From positions 1 through 47,226 of the forward strand of contig JAHWKW010000022.1 of NCBI GenBank assembly GCA_019347675.1: DNA of 47,226 bases, in the 5' to 3' direction. The stretch comes from Actinomycetota bacterium. Its GTDB lineage: Bacteria > Actinomycetota > Nitriliruptoria > Nitriliruptorales > JAHWKO01. The position numbers and the translations under genes are program-made. The notes below the pieces were generated by a model. It made no database searches, was not told the DNA's origin, and saw only the letters and a program-made list of their open reading frames with translations. Below, piece by piece: positions 15,555 through 25,239 of this stretch. How positions within the stretch are numbered: position 1 is the first letter of the stretch; every line of letters starts with the position of its first letter.

Positions 15555-16889
15555 TCAGGCGGGCTCGCGGCACAGCGCGTTGGGCTGCCGTGGGACGGGC
15601 TCGGGCGCCCAGCCGGCCGCCGGTTCGGCCATCGACTGCACGATCTTGCCAGAGCGGACGGCAATGTTGGACAGCAGCGTGGCGGTGATGCCATGAGTGT
15701 GTTCTGTGCCGCCTTGTAGGTAGATGGCACCCTGGGTCGGTGTGGAGGTGGCGATGCGATAGTCCCGCTCGACGCGGACCATGCCCTCCTCGTCTCTCAG
15801 GCACAGTTGCCCGGCCTCTCCAAGGACACGCACCGGGTCGACCGGCCGGTAGCCGGTCGCGTAGACGAGCACGTCCGACGTGAGCAAGTTCCGCTCGCCG
15901 GTGGGCATGAACTCCACGGTGGCTTCCACGCCGTCCGCTGTGACGGCCACGTCGACGAGTCGTGAGGCGTTGAGGATGCGCAGCCGCTGGCGCCCCTGCA
16001 CCTTCTCCTGATAGACGCGCCTGTACAGCTCCTGGATGAGCTCGGCGTCGACGACGGAGTAGTTGGTGTTGCGGTGGTAGTCGAACAGCATCCGCTTCAC
16101 CTCCTTCGGTGCGCTGAAGTACAGGTCGACCGCCTCAGGGTCGAAGATGCGATTCGCGAAGGGCGTGTCGTCAGCGGGCGTGTATCCGTACCGGGCGAAC
16201 AGCGAGCACACCTCCGCCTGCCGGAACCGGCGGTGCAGGTACTCCGTGGCTTCCGCGGCGCTTTGGCCTGCCCCGACCACGATGAAGCGGCGAGGCGAGG
16301 GGACGTCGGGCAAGGCAGCGAGCCGCTCGAGGAGATCGAGGTTGTGCCAGACGCGGTCGCACAGTCGTACGCCGGAAGGAACACTCAGCTCGAGGCCGAC
16401 GGCGATGACGAGGTTACGGGCCCGGCGAACCTCGATCTCGCCCGACGGCCCACCGCGGCGGACCACCACGTCGAAGCAGGCGACGACATCGCTGTCGGTC
16501 ACAGGTCGGACGTCGATCACCTCGCTGTCGTAGTCCACGACGTGCCGCATCCTTTGTGCCGCCCACTCCAGGTAGTCGTGGAACTCGAGGCGCAGGGGGA
16601 AGAGGATCTTGTGGTTGATGAAATCAACCAGGCGACCCTTGCTGTGCAGGTAGGACAGGAAACTGAAGTCACTCGACGGGTTGCGCATCGTGACGAGATC
16701 CTTCAGGAACGACACCTGCATGGTGGCGTCGTCGATCAGCATCCCGCGGTGCCATCCGAACCTCGGCTGCTTCTCGAAGAACCGCGCCTGCAACCCGTCG
16801 GGACCGGTCGTCGTGCGGTTGTGCTCGTCGAGCGCGATCGCGAGCGCGAGATTGGACGGTCCGAACCCGATGCCGATCAGATCGAGCAC
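15555..16889 (-). CDS. L-ornithine (or L-lysine) N-monooxygenase for siderophore synthesis
   Basis: This 444-residue flavoprotein of the SidA/IucD/PvdA family adds a hydroxyl to the side-chain amine of ornithine or lysine, the first step to hydroxamate siderophores. Visible: FAD motif GIGFGPSNLALAIAL (about 6-20), the family signature WHRGMLIDD..MQVSFLKDLVTMRNP (about 46-71), NADPH motif VVGAGQSAAEATEYL (about 205) and ATGY (about 352). The start is GTG 16889, 42 bases after the mbtH-like gene on the same strand. The iron box at 17168-17186 should control both. Ornithine is the more likely substrate given the NRPS and the acyltransferase nearby, but lysine cannot be excluded. Confidence 0.92.
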   Translation of the reverse strand: MLDLIGIGFGPSNLALAIALDEHNRTTTGPDGLQARFFEKQPRFGWHRGMLIDDATMQVSFLKDLVTMRNPSSDFSFLSYLHSKGRLVDFINHKILFPLRLEFHDYLEWAAQRMRHVVDYDSEVIDVRPVTDSDVVACFDVVVRRGGPSGEIEVRRARNLVIAVGLELSVPSGVRLCDRVWHNLDLLERLAALPDVPSPRRFIVVGAGQSAAEATEYLHRRFRQAEVCSLFARYGYTPADDTPFANRIFDPEAVDLYFSAPKEVKRMLFDYHRNTNYSVVDAELIQELYRRVYQEKVQGRQRLRILNASRLVDVAVTADGVEATVEFMPTGERNLLTSDVLVYATGYRPVDPVRVLGEAGQLCLRDEEGMVRVERDYRIATSTPTQGAIYLQGGTEHTHGITATLLSNIAVRSGKIVQSMAEPAAGWAPEPVPRQPNALCREPA

Positions 16890-16930
16890 AGCACGTCCCC
16901 GTTCAGGGCTGTGAGAAGGGGGCCACCAGC

Positions 16931-17149
16931 TCAGGCTGTCGAGCCGTCCATGGCTTGGATGAGGCTGTTGGGCCGCATGTCGGTCCAGTGCGTTTCGACG
17001 TATTGGATGCAGACCGAACGAGCGTCCCGCCCGTGCACGACGGTCCAGCCGGCCGGCATGTCGATGAAGTCCGGCCAGAGCGCGTACTGGCCCTCATGGT
17101 TGACGAGCACCATGTCGGTGCCGTTGGGGTCTTCGAAGGGGTTAGTCAT
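16931..17149 (-). CDS. MbtH-like protein
   Basis: This 72-residue small partner of NRPS adenylation domains helps them fold and adenylate. It reads [35 protein letters not shown] and [11 protein letters not shown]. The NxEGQY(S/A)LWP and THWTDMRP signatures and three conserved Trp residues are all present. ATG 17149 was chosen because the MTNPF start is typical; a GTG at 17161 would add four residues. It lies directly after an iron box and before the ornithine monooxygenase gene, forming a two-gene iron-regulated operon. The partner is the NRPS at 18062-22736. Confidence 0.95.
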   Translation of the reverse strand: MTNPFEDPNGTDMVLVNHEGQYALWPDFIDMPAGWTVVHGRDARSVCIQYVETHWTDMRPNSLIQAMDGSTA

Positions 17150-17167
17150 CTGGGCGACCACCTTAGC

Positions 17168-17186
17168 TTAGGGAAACCTTACCTAA
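17168..17186 (-). promoter_or_regulatory. Iron box 1 (IdeR/DmdR type), in front of mbtH-like gene
   Basis: The minus strand reads TTAGGTAAGGTTTCCCTAA, 15 of 19 matches to the actinobacterial consensus TTAGGTTAGGCTAACCTAA. It lies 18 bases upstream of the mbtH-like ATG. It predicts repression of mbtH-like and the monooxygenase gene by an IdeR/DmdR regulator when iron is plentiful. Confidence 0.8.
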
Positions 17187-17201
17187 CTTCTAGCCCTCCG
17201 G

Positions 17202-17981
17202 TCAAGGGTCCCTTGACGACAGGGCCCGACGGTGCGTCCGGTTTCCGGTTTCACGTGCGCCGGTGTCGATCTCGTGATCCGACCACCATCGTTCTCTGAC
17301 CACGTGGGTGGTGGCGGTGAGCAGTGCGACGCTTGCCCCGTACTGAGGGTCGGCGTGCAGGTCGTACAGCCGAACGGGGCCCAGAACCGGCGGGCTCGTC
17401 GCCGGCTGGAGCACCTGCGGCGGCTCCGCAGGTGCTGATACCACCAGGCAGTCCGGACCGGCGGTCAGTCCTTTGCCATCCGCCTTGAGAACCGCCTCCT
17501 TGCGTGTCCAGTACGTCGTGAACGCCCGCACCTGTTCCGCCTCGGGTAGGGAGTCGAGGACCAAGCGCTCGGATTCGGCGAGTGCAGCCGCTACCAGAGC
17601 GGGATCGGGCGGTAGCGCCCCGATCTTCTCGACGTCGATGCCGACGGAAACCCCGGCGGTCACCGCCAGCGCGACGAGATCACCGGAGTGTGACAACGAA
17701 AACCGCAACCGAGAGGCGGGAGTCAGCAGGCGGGGCTTTCCGTGAGGACCGCCGCAGTGGCGACAGGTCGCGTCGAGCCCCACCGATGCCGGGGGTACAC
17801 CCAGGTAGCCGCCCACTACGACACGCAGCAGGACGCGGCCCGTGAGGAAACGCGATCGATCCTCTTGGCGCCGGTAGCGCATCATCCGTGTTCGTTCGTC
17901 GGCGCTGAGCAGCTCCCGCTCGGTGTCGAGGACGGGGCGGGGCCGAGCCCACCAGACGTGGCACTCGTTGACGTCGATCAC
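17202..17981 (-). CDS. 4'-phosphopantetheinyl transferase (Sfp type)
   Basis: This 259-residue enzyme transfers phosphopantetheine from CoA to the serine of carrier domains. The family motifs are FSLSHSGDLVALAV, VGIDVEKIG (metal-binding GIDVE, about 114-118) and WTRKEAVLKADGKGL (about 162-176), with the W..KEA..K signature. It should activate the T domain of the neighbouring NRPS. It lies downstream of the NRPS on the same strand with an 80-base gap, so it is probably the last gene of the acyltransferase-NRPS operon. Its stop is 16 bases from iron box 1. The start is ATG 17981. Confidence 0.93.
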   Translation of the reverse strand: MIDVNECHVWWARPRPVLDTERELLSADERTRMMRYRRQEDRSRFLTGRVLLRVVVGGYLGVPPASVGLDATCRHCGGPHGKPRLLTPASRLRFSLSHSGDLVALAVTAGVSVGIDVEKIGALPPDPALVAAALAESERLVLDSLPEAEQVRAFTTYWTRKEAVLKADGKGLTAGPDCLVVSAPAEPPQVLQPATSPPVLGPVRLYDLHADPQYGASVALLTATTHVVRERWWSDHEIDTGARETGNRTHRRALSSRDP

Positions 17982-18061
17982 GCTTGGTCGTCCGAGTCGT
18001 CGGCTTGGCGTCCATGGTCTGATGAGACCGCGGGCCGCATACCGGTCCAGTGAGCGTTCAC

Positions 18062-21000
18062 CTATTCCGGGCCGGGTCCTGGCGCGGATGGGGGGTCGTC
18101 GGCGAAGCCGTCTTCGAATTCGTCGATCTCGTCCTGGCTCAGCTCCACCAGCAGGTCGGACGGGGTGTGCCCACCCGCACCCGGGGCGCGCGTGTGGGTC
18201 ACCAGCGCGTCGAGGGCGACGAACCAGCCGTCAGCGAGTTCGCGGACGTCGCATTCGGGCAGCAGCGCCGAGGGCCACGACCACGTGACCGACAGCTCCG
18301 GCCCGGTTGGCCGGTCGCGGGTGATGGCGTTGATCTCTACGACATAGGCGACCGGCATATCGTCGTCGACAGAGCCGGACAGCGCCTGGCTCAGCGCGGA
18401 GAAGCCTTCCGGGTCGGGGTTCTCCGGCGACGCTGTGGGGAACCGGCCCAGGTAGTTGAACCCGATCTGAGGCCAGCGCAACGGCGCGAGCTCGACGCGA
18501 GTGCGGGCGTTGAGGTAGCGCAGCAGGCCGAACCCCACGCCGTTGTCCGGCAGCGCCCGCAGTTGCTCCTTGATCCGCTTCACCGCGTGCCCAGCCGCCG
18601 GGCCGCCGCGCAGCGCCTCCGCCCGGTCGATCGCACCCGGCTCGAGCCGGACGGGGAACGTGCTGGTGAACCAGCCGACCGTGCGCGAGACGTTGGCGCC
18701 TGGCACGACGTCCTCACGGCCGTGGCCCTCCAGGTTGATGAGCACGCCATGGTCCCCATCGCCAGCGCGGCCGCGCCGCTGGCGCCAGTCGGCAACGGCC
18801 AGTGCCAGCGCGGTGAGCAGCACGTCGTTGACCCCGGCGTGGAACGCCGCGGGCACCTCGGTCAGCAGAGGCGCGGTCCGCTCCGGCGGGAGCATGCAGG
18901 TCAGGTGGCGGGTGGTGGCCGCGGTGTCGCGCTGACGGTCGATCGGCAGCGACGACAGCGGCGGGTCGGCGGGCTCCAGCATCTCCCGCCACAGGGACAG
19001 CTCGGCCTCCCGGCCGGGCCGTTGCGCCTCCTTGGTGAGTCCGCAGGCCCAGCGGCGGAACGACGTGGCGACCGGCTCCAGCCGAACAGGCCGGCCGGCC
19101 GCGACGGCCTCCCAGGCGGCGGCCAGGTCGGGGACGAGGATCCGCCATGAGACGCCGTCAATGACGAGGTGGTGCACGACGCACAGCAGCCGGCCGGCGT
19201 GGTAGGGACCCGTGTCGAACCACACCGCCTGCACCATGACCCCCGCGTCGGGATCCAGCCGGGACCTCGCCGCGGCCAGATGCTCCTCGACGAGCGCGTC
19301 AAGTGCCCCGGGGTCGGCCCTGGTCGCGTCGACGCGGGTCAGGCAGTGGCCCGCGCGCACCGCGCCGGGCGGCGGCACGTCGAGCTCCCATCCGTCGGCC
19401 GAGCGCAGCAGCCGTGCGCGCAGCATCGCGTGGTGGTCGAGCACCGCCTGGAGCACGGTGGCGAGCCGCTCCTGGCCAGCCCCTGCGGGGATCTGCACCA
19501 GCATGGACTGGTTGTGGCCGTCGATCACGCCGCCGTGCTCGCGCAGCCACGCGATGATCGGGGTGATCGGCACGCGGCCGAGCTCGGCGTCGGGGTGCTC
19601 CGGCTCGGGGGCACCAACCGGGCGGGCCACTCGTGCCAGCCGGGCGACGGTGCGCTGCTCGAAGACGGCCCGCGGGGTGATCTCGAGCCCCTCCCGGCGG
19701 GCCCGACCGACCAGCACGATCGAGGAGATGCTGTCGCCACCGAGGCTGAAGAAGTCGTCGGCGATGCCGACCTCCTCCACCCCGAGCACCTCGCCGACCA
19801 GTCCCGCGAGCAGCTCCTCGGCTGCGGTCCGTGGCCCGGCATCACCCCCACGGCTGGGAGGCCCTGGCGCGGGCAGCGCCTCGCGGTCGAGCTTGCCGTT
19901 GGGGTTGCGCGGCAGCTCGGGCAGCGCCACGAACGCGGCGGGGACCATGTAGTGGGGCAGATCTGCGGCCAGGTGGCGGCGCCACGCCTCAGGGTCGGCG
20001 TCAGCCCGCGGTGCAGGGACGACGTAGGCGACCAGCCGCGCCGGGCTACCGTCCGGCCCGTCGCGACGCGCCACGACGGCGGCGGCGGCGACCCCCGGAT
20101 GGCGCAGCAGCACGCTCTCGACCTCCCCGGGTTCCACCCGGAATCCGCGGATCTGCACCTGGTCGTCGCTGCGGCCGAGGAACTCCAGTTCGCCCGCGGG
20201 CGACCAGCGGGCCAGGTCGCCAGTGCGGTACATCCGCGACCCGGGCGGGCCGAACGGGTCGGCGACGAACCGCTCGGCGGTGAGGCCGGGGCGACCGAGG
20301 TAGCCGCGGGCCACGCCGTCACCGCCGATATAGAGCTCCCCCACCACCCCTTGGGGCTGCGGGAGCAGGCCGGGACCGAGGACGTAGACACGGGCGCCCG
20401 GATCGGGTCGCCCGATCGGCGGCGTTCGGCCGCGCCAGCCGGGCGGGGCGGCCCACAGCGTCTGGTTGACCGTCGACTCGGTCACGCCATAGGCGACGAC
20501 GAAACGCACCCGCTGCGACCAGCGGCTCACCAGCTCCGCCGACACCGTCTCCGAGCCGACGAGCAGGGCGATCCGGTCGGGGAAAGCGGCGTCCAACGGG
20601 ACGACCGCCAGCAGCGAGGGCGGGATCGCCAGCACGGTGAGCTGCTCGTCGCGGGCGAACGTGAGCAACGCGTCGACGTCGGTGCGGCGGTCGGAGGGCA
20701 CCACCACGAGGCAGCCGCCCGACAGCAGCGCCATGCACAGCTCCCACACCGCGATGTCGAAGCTCAGCGCGGCGAACTGACCGACTCGGCTGCCGGGCCC
20801 GACTCCCAACCGGTCCTGCGCCGTCGCGACGAGGCTCGCGATGCCGCTGTGGGTCACCACGACGCCCTTGGGCCGGCCGGTCGAACCGGAGGTGTAGACC
20901 ACGTATGCGGCGCGGCCGAGATCGTCGCCGAGATCGGGCGCCCCGGGGTCGCCGGCGCGGGTGTCCCCCTCGACCCCGTCGGCGGCATCGAACAGCAGCC

Positions 21001-22736
21001 GGTCGATTCCGACGTCTGCCGGCAGCCGAGGCGCTGCCGCTGCGGTGGTCAGCACCAGGGCGGGAGCCGCGTCGGCGAGCACGTAGGCGAGGCGCTCCGC
21101 CGGGTGGTCGAGATCCAGCGGCAGGCAGGCGCCGCCCGCCTTCTGCACGGCGAGGAACGCCACGACGTACTCGACCGAGCGCTCCAGCGCCAGCGCCACC
21201 ACCCGCTCCGGGCCCACACCGCGGTCGCGCAGGACATGAGCGAGGCGGTTCGCGCGCCGGTCCAGCTCGGCGTAGGTCAGCTCGCGTCCGTCGGCGCGCA
21301 CCGCGGCGGCGTGGGGAGTACGGGCCGCCTGCGCGGCGAACAGCGACGGCAGGCTGGCCGCGGGCAAGGGCCGCTGGGCGGTGCCGATGCCGCTGCCGAG
21401 GACCTGCCGGGCCTCGTCGCGGGAAACGAGGCCGCAACGGCCGACCGGCCGGGCCGGGGCGGTTGCGACGGCGGTGAGCATCCGCTCCAAGCGCCCCGCC
21501 AGGGCCGCGGCCTCGGCGGGTGTGACCGCGTCGGTGCGGTGGTGCAGCGCGAGGCGCAGCCGCTCACCGGGCGTCACGACGACGGTCAGGGGGTAGTGGG
21601 TGGCGTCGTGTGACTCGACCCCGGTGATCCGAAGGCCGGCGACCACCTCATCGGAGAGGTCCCGGGGATGGTTCTCGAAGACGACGAGCGTGTCGAACAG
21701 CTGCCCCAGACCCGCCCGGCGCTGGATCTCGGAGAGCCCGACGTGCTGGCTGCCGAGAAGGTCGGCCTGCTCGTCCTGTAGGCGGCGCAGCGCCTGGCAC
21801 AGTGGCTCGGCCGGGCGCACCCGGACCCGCACGGGCACGGTGTTGACGAGCAGTCCCAGCATGTTCTCCACGCCGGGGATCTCGGCGGGGCGAGCGGCGA
21901 CGGTGGTGCCGAACACGACGTCGTCGCGGCCGGTCGTGGCGGCGAGGACGACCGCCCACGCACCCTGCAGCACCGTGTTGAGGGTCAGGCCGTGCTGGCG
22001 GGCAGTGGTGACGAGATCGGCGGTGACTTCGGCGGACAGCTCGGTGACGTGCTCGGCGCCGGGGCCGGGGACGTCGCCGGCGGTGGGAGCGAGCAGCGTG
22101 GGGCGCTGCAGCCCATCGAGCGCGCGTTCCCACGCGGCGTGCGCGGCGTCGCGGTCCTGCTCGAGCAGCCAGGCGAGGTAGTCGCGGTAGGGCGTCACCG
22201 GGGGCAGCGCCGAAGCGTCGCCGCGGCTGGCGTAGAGCGCGAGCAGTTCGCGAACGAGCAGCGGGGTGGACCAGCCGTCAAGCAGGATGTGGTGGCTCGT
22301 CAGCACCAGCCGGTGGTCATCCGCGCCAAGGCGGACGAGCACGAGCCGCAGCGCGGGCGGGCGGGCGAGGTCGAAGCGGTGCGCGCGCTCGGCGGCGATG
22401 AGGTCGGCGAGCCCGGGCCGCGCGCTCGTCCGGGTCGAGGTCGGAGACGTCGACCTCCCGCCAGGGCAGCTCGACGGCGCGCGGCAGCAGCTGTGCGGGC
22501 CGCCCGGAGCGGCCGAGCCGGAACCCGGCGCGCAGGTTGGCGTGGCGCCCGAGCAGGGCCTCGCCGGCTGCGCGGAACGCGGCTGGGTCGACGGGCCCGG
22601 CCAGGGCGACGACGAGCTGCACCGCGTAGACGTCCGGCCCGCGGTCGCCGTTCGTCCCGTCGTAGAGGGCATGGAACAACAGCCCCTCCTGAAGCGGTGA
22701 CAGCGGCAGCAGGTCCTCCAGGCCGGCGCGTCCCAT
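18062..22736 (-). CDS. One-module NRPS, C-A-T-E, with one frameshift in the C domain
   Basis: Corrected length is 1557 residues. The C domain starts [18 protein letters not shown], a form typical of C domains that accept D-residue donors, and holds HHILLDG. The A domain has [34 protein letters not shown] and NGKLDREAL. The carrier site is LGGDSISS. The last domain is epimerase-type: [28 protein letters not shown] and FNYLGR. The tail [18 protein letters not shown] resembles a donor docking (COM) helix. There is no thioesterase. ATG 22736 overlaps the acyltransferase stop (ATGA). One extra base in the GC run at 22416-22430 breaks the frame after DLDPDERA; skipping it restores [18 protein letters not shown]. 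The product is probably a siderophore with an acyl-hydroxyornithine unit. Confidence 0.88.
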
Positions 22737-23380
22737 CAGCTCTCCTCTCCCCGCCTGCCAGGCATGTCGTCCCCGTCGGGGCCCAACAGCTCGAGCCCGT
22801 CCGCGTCGTCGCGTGGCCGCACCAGCAGTGCGGCGGTCTTGTGCGGCAACCGGACGTGTCCGGCGGCGCGGAACCCGGCGCGGCCGAAGGCGCGGACCGC
22901 GGCGGCGTTCTTCTCGTCCGGCTCGGCGACGACCCGGCTGCATGCGGGAGCGGCCGCCAGCAGCCCGTCGGCGACGGCTCGCAGCAGCGCGCTGCCGAGC
23001 CCGCTCCCGCAGCGGGCCGGATCGCCGATGGCGATGTGGACGCCGAGGTCGTGCGGTCGCGCCGGGTAGTGCGCGGCCAGGCGGTCGCGGACGACCCGGT
23101 AGATCTCGAGGTAGGCGAACGGCTCCCCGTCCAGCGCCACAAGGCAGGGCCGCGAGTGCTGCCCGGCGAGCTGGCCGGCGAGCTCGGCCTGCCAGCGCCG
23201 CATGGGCCAGGCCTGGCCCCACCGGGCGGCCACGTGCGGTGCGGACATCCAGGCATGGACACGTTGCAGGTCCTCACCCCACGCCCGGGCGACCCGGATC
23301 GACCACGGGTCGTCGAGCCGGGGCAGGGGCGGCGGACCGACCTCATGCTCCCCCGCTTGCGACGTCTGCAGCACGAGCAA
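22736..23380 (-). CDS. Siderophore GNAT-type acyltransferase (IucB/MbtK-like)
   Basis: This protein of about 214 residues belongs to the family that acylates N-hydroxy-ornithine or -lysine to make the hydroxamate. Motifs include WMSAPHVAARWGQAW (about 44-58), FAYLEIYRV..DRLAAHYP (about 88-106), DLGVHIAIGDP, GLGSALLRAVADGL (acyl-CoA loop, about 126-139) and VVAEPDEKNAAAVRAFGRAGF. The start is TTG 23380 or a nearby GTG. Iron box 2 lies 12 bases upstream. The stop overlaps the NRPS ATG, so the two proteins are translationally coupled. Whether it uses acetyl-, malonyl- or a longer acyl-CoA cannot be read from sequence. Confidence 0.85.
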   Translation of the reverse strand: MLVLQTSQAGEHEVGPPPLPRLDDPWSIRVARAWGEDLQRVHAWMSAPHVAARWGQAWPMRRWQAELAGQLAGQHSRPCLVALDGEPFAYLEIYRVVRDRLAAHYPARPHDLGVHIAIGDPARCGSGLGSALLRAVADGLLAAAPACSRVVAEPDEKNAAAVRAFGRAGFRAAGHVRLPHKTAALLVRPRDDADGLELLGPDGDDMPGRRGEES

Positions 23381-23391
23381 TCCACGTTGAT

Positions 23392-23410
23392 TAAGGTTAG
23401 CCTTACCAAA
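23392..23410. promoter_or_regulatory. Iron box 2 in a divergent promoter
   Basis: TAAGGTTAGCCTTACCAAA matches the IdeR box TWAGGTTAGSCTAACCTWA at 17 of 19 positions. It sits between the acyltransferase-NRPS operon (minus) and the ABC transporter pair (plus), and can serve both. The surrounding 100 bases resemble the region around iron box 3. Confidence 0.85.
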
Positions 23411-23547
23411 TGCAAGCTAGGCCGGGGCCGACTGGCCCGTCAAGCAGAGCGGGGCGCGACAACGCCAAGGGATCGCCGCGCGCGGGCGCAGGGAGCGAAG
23501 CAGCACAGAAGATCACCATCGGTCGGCCACACGAACAAGGATGCTCT

Positions 23548-25239
23548 GTGAGCAGCACATCGACCTCTGGCCGGGCTGTGCTGCGATCCGCCCTCCGCGG
23601 ACAGGGCAGGCAACTGGCCTCGTCCTCGGCCTTCTTCGCCGGGCACCAGGGCAGTGAGGCCCTCGTCCCCGTCCTGATCGGCGTCGTCATCGACCGCGCC
23701 GTCGCCGACAACGACGTGTCGCAGCTGCTGGTGTGGCTCGGGGTCCTCGGGGTGGTGTTCGTCGTGCTGTCGACGAGCTGGCGCTTGGGGGTTCGACGGG
23801 CCCAGCACTCGGCACTGCGAGCGGGCCAGCAGCTGCGACTCGACCTGGCTACCCGCGTGGTGGATGCGTGCGGCGGGGCCGCGACCGGTCGGCTGCCCGG
23901 TGACCTTGTCAATGTTGCCACCGCCGACGCCACCCGGGTGGGGACGGTCTGCTTCGGACTGCCCCCGGCCGTCAGCGCGCTCACCGGGCTTGTGGTCGCC
24001 GCCGCCGCACTGCTGGTGATGTCGATCCCTTTGGGGATGCTGGTGCTGCTCGGCACCCCCCCGCTGCTCTCCCTGCTGGGGCTGCTGAGCCGCCCGCTCG
24101 AGCGCCGCTCCAGCGCCGAGCAGGAGGAGGCCGGGCAGGCCTCGGGCCTCGCCGCCGACCTGGTCGCCGGCATCCGCGTGCTCAAAGGCGTCGGCGCCGA
24201 AGTGGCGGCGCGCGACCGCTACCGCGACGTCAGCCGATTGTCGTTGGCCGCGACGCTTCGCGCCGCCCGCGCGCAGGCCTGGTACAAGGGAGCAGTCCTG
24301 GCCGCGAACGGGCTGTTCCTCGCCCTGGTCGCGCTAGTCGGCGGCCGGCTGGCCGTTCAGGGTGGGATCACCGTCGGTGAGCTGGTGGCCGCCGTCGGCC
24401 TGGCCCAGTACCTCATCGGCCCGCTGAAGGTGTTCGGCTGGTTCAGCGAGCGGCTGGCACAGGGTCGCGCCTCCGCCGACCGCATCGCCGCGGTGCTCTC
24501 CGCACCGCCCGCTGTCACCGCCGGCACGGGCACGCTGCCCGATCCGATCCGTGGCGAGGTCCGGCTGCGCGGCGTGCGGGAGGGGACCCTCGCCGGACTG
24601 GATCTGACCGTGCGCCCCGGGGAGCTGCTCGGGGTCGTCGCCGAGCCGGGCGACGCCGCATCGCTGCTGCGTTGCCTCAGCCGCGACACCGACCCAGTGG
24701 CCGGTCGCGTGGAGCTCGACGGCCTGCCGCTCACCGACCTCGATACCGCTGACGTCCGGTCGGCGATCCTCGTCGTGACCCACCATGCCACGCTGTTCGA
24801 GGACAGCCTGGCCGACAACGTCCGCGCAGCCGCCCCTGCCGGCGCGGACGTCGATGCGGCGATGCGGGCGGCGCAAGCACACGAGGTGGCGCGCGCGCTG
24901 CCCAACGGCGCGGCGTCGATGGTCAGCGAGGCGGGCCGATCCCTGTCGGGCGGGCAGCGCCAGCGGGTCGTGCTCGCGCGCGCTCTCGCCGCAGACCCGC
25001 CCGTCCTGGTCCTGCACGACCCGACCACCGCCATCGACGCGGTGACCGAGGCACGGATCGCCGACGGGATCCGCGCACTGCGCCGAGGTCGGACCACGAT
25101 CGTGGTCACGACCAGCCCGACGCTGCTCTCCTCGACCGACCGGGTCGTCACGCTCGAGCATGGCGTCGCCACGGCCGAGGGTGCTCACGCCCACCTGTTG
25201 GGCACCCTCGAACCGTACCGGCGGACCGTGCTGGCATGA
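23548..25239 (+). CDS. ABC transporter half 1, degenerate nucleotide-binding domain
   Basis: This 563-residue protein has a six-helix ABC exporter-type membrane domain (about 1-320) and a C-terminal ATPase domain. In the ATPase domain the Walker A region reads VVAEPGDAASLL (about 364-375), lacking the GKS/T lysine. Walker B is VLVLHDPTTAID, with His for the Asp and Asp for the catalytic Glu. The H-loop has TTSPTLL with no His. The signature LSGGQRQR (about 466) is intact. It should therefore lend its signature to the partner's ATP site and not hydrolyse ATP itself. GTG 23548 was chosen because the frame further upstream runs across iron box 2. The gene overlaps its partner (ATGA, 25236-25239). 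The likely role is siderophore export, or IrtAB-like import. Confidence 0.87.
   Translation: MSSTSTSGRAVLRSALRGQGRQLASSSAFFAGHQGSEALVPVLIGVVIDRAVADNDVSQLLVWLGVLGVVFVVLSTSWRLGVRRAQHSALRAGQQLRLDLATRVVDACGGAATGRLPGDLVNVATADATRVGTVCFGLPPAVSALTGLVVAAAALLVMSIPLGMLVLLGTPPLLSLLGLLSRPLERRSSAEQEEAGQASGLAADLVAGIRVLKGVGAEVAARDRYRDVSRLSLAATLRAARAQAWYKGAVLAANGLFLALVALVGGRLAVQGGITVGELVAAVGLAQYLIGPLKVFGWFSERLAQGRASADRIAAVLSAPPAVTAGTGTLPDPIRGEVRLRGVREGTLAGLDLTVRPGELLGVVAEPGDAASLLRCLSRDTDPVAGRVELDGLPLTDLDTADVRSAILVVTHHATLFEDSLADNVRAAAPAGADVDAAMRAAQAHEVARALPNGAASMVSEAGRSLSGGQRQRVVLARALAADPPVLVLHDPTTAIDAVTEARIADGIRALRRGRTTIVVTTSPTLLSSTDRVVTLEHGVATAEGAHAHLLGTLEPYRRTVLA

Noticed and set aside
19169-21613. Long open frame of about 800 codons on the plus strand across the NRPS
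   Set aside because: It is antisense to an NRPS with complete domain motifs. Its composition (Gly/Arg/His/Gln-rich, no motifs) is typical of GC-rich antisense frames.
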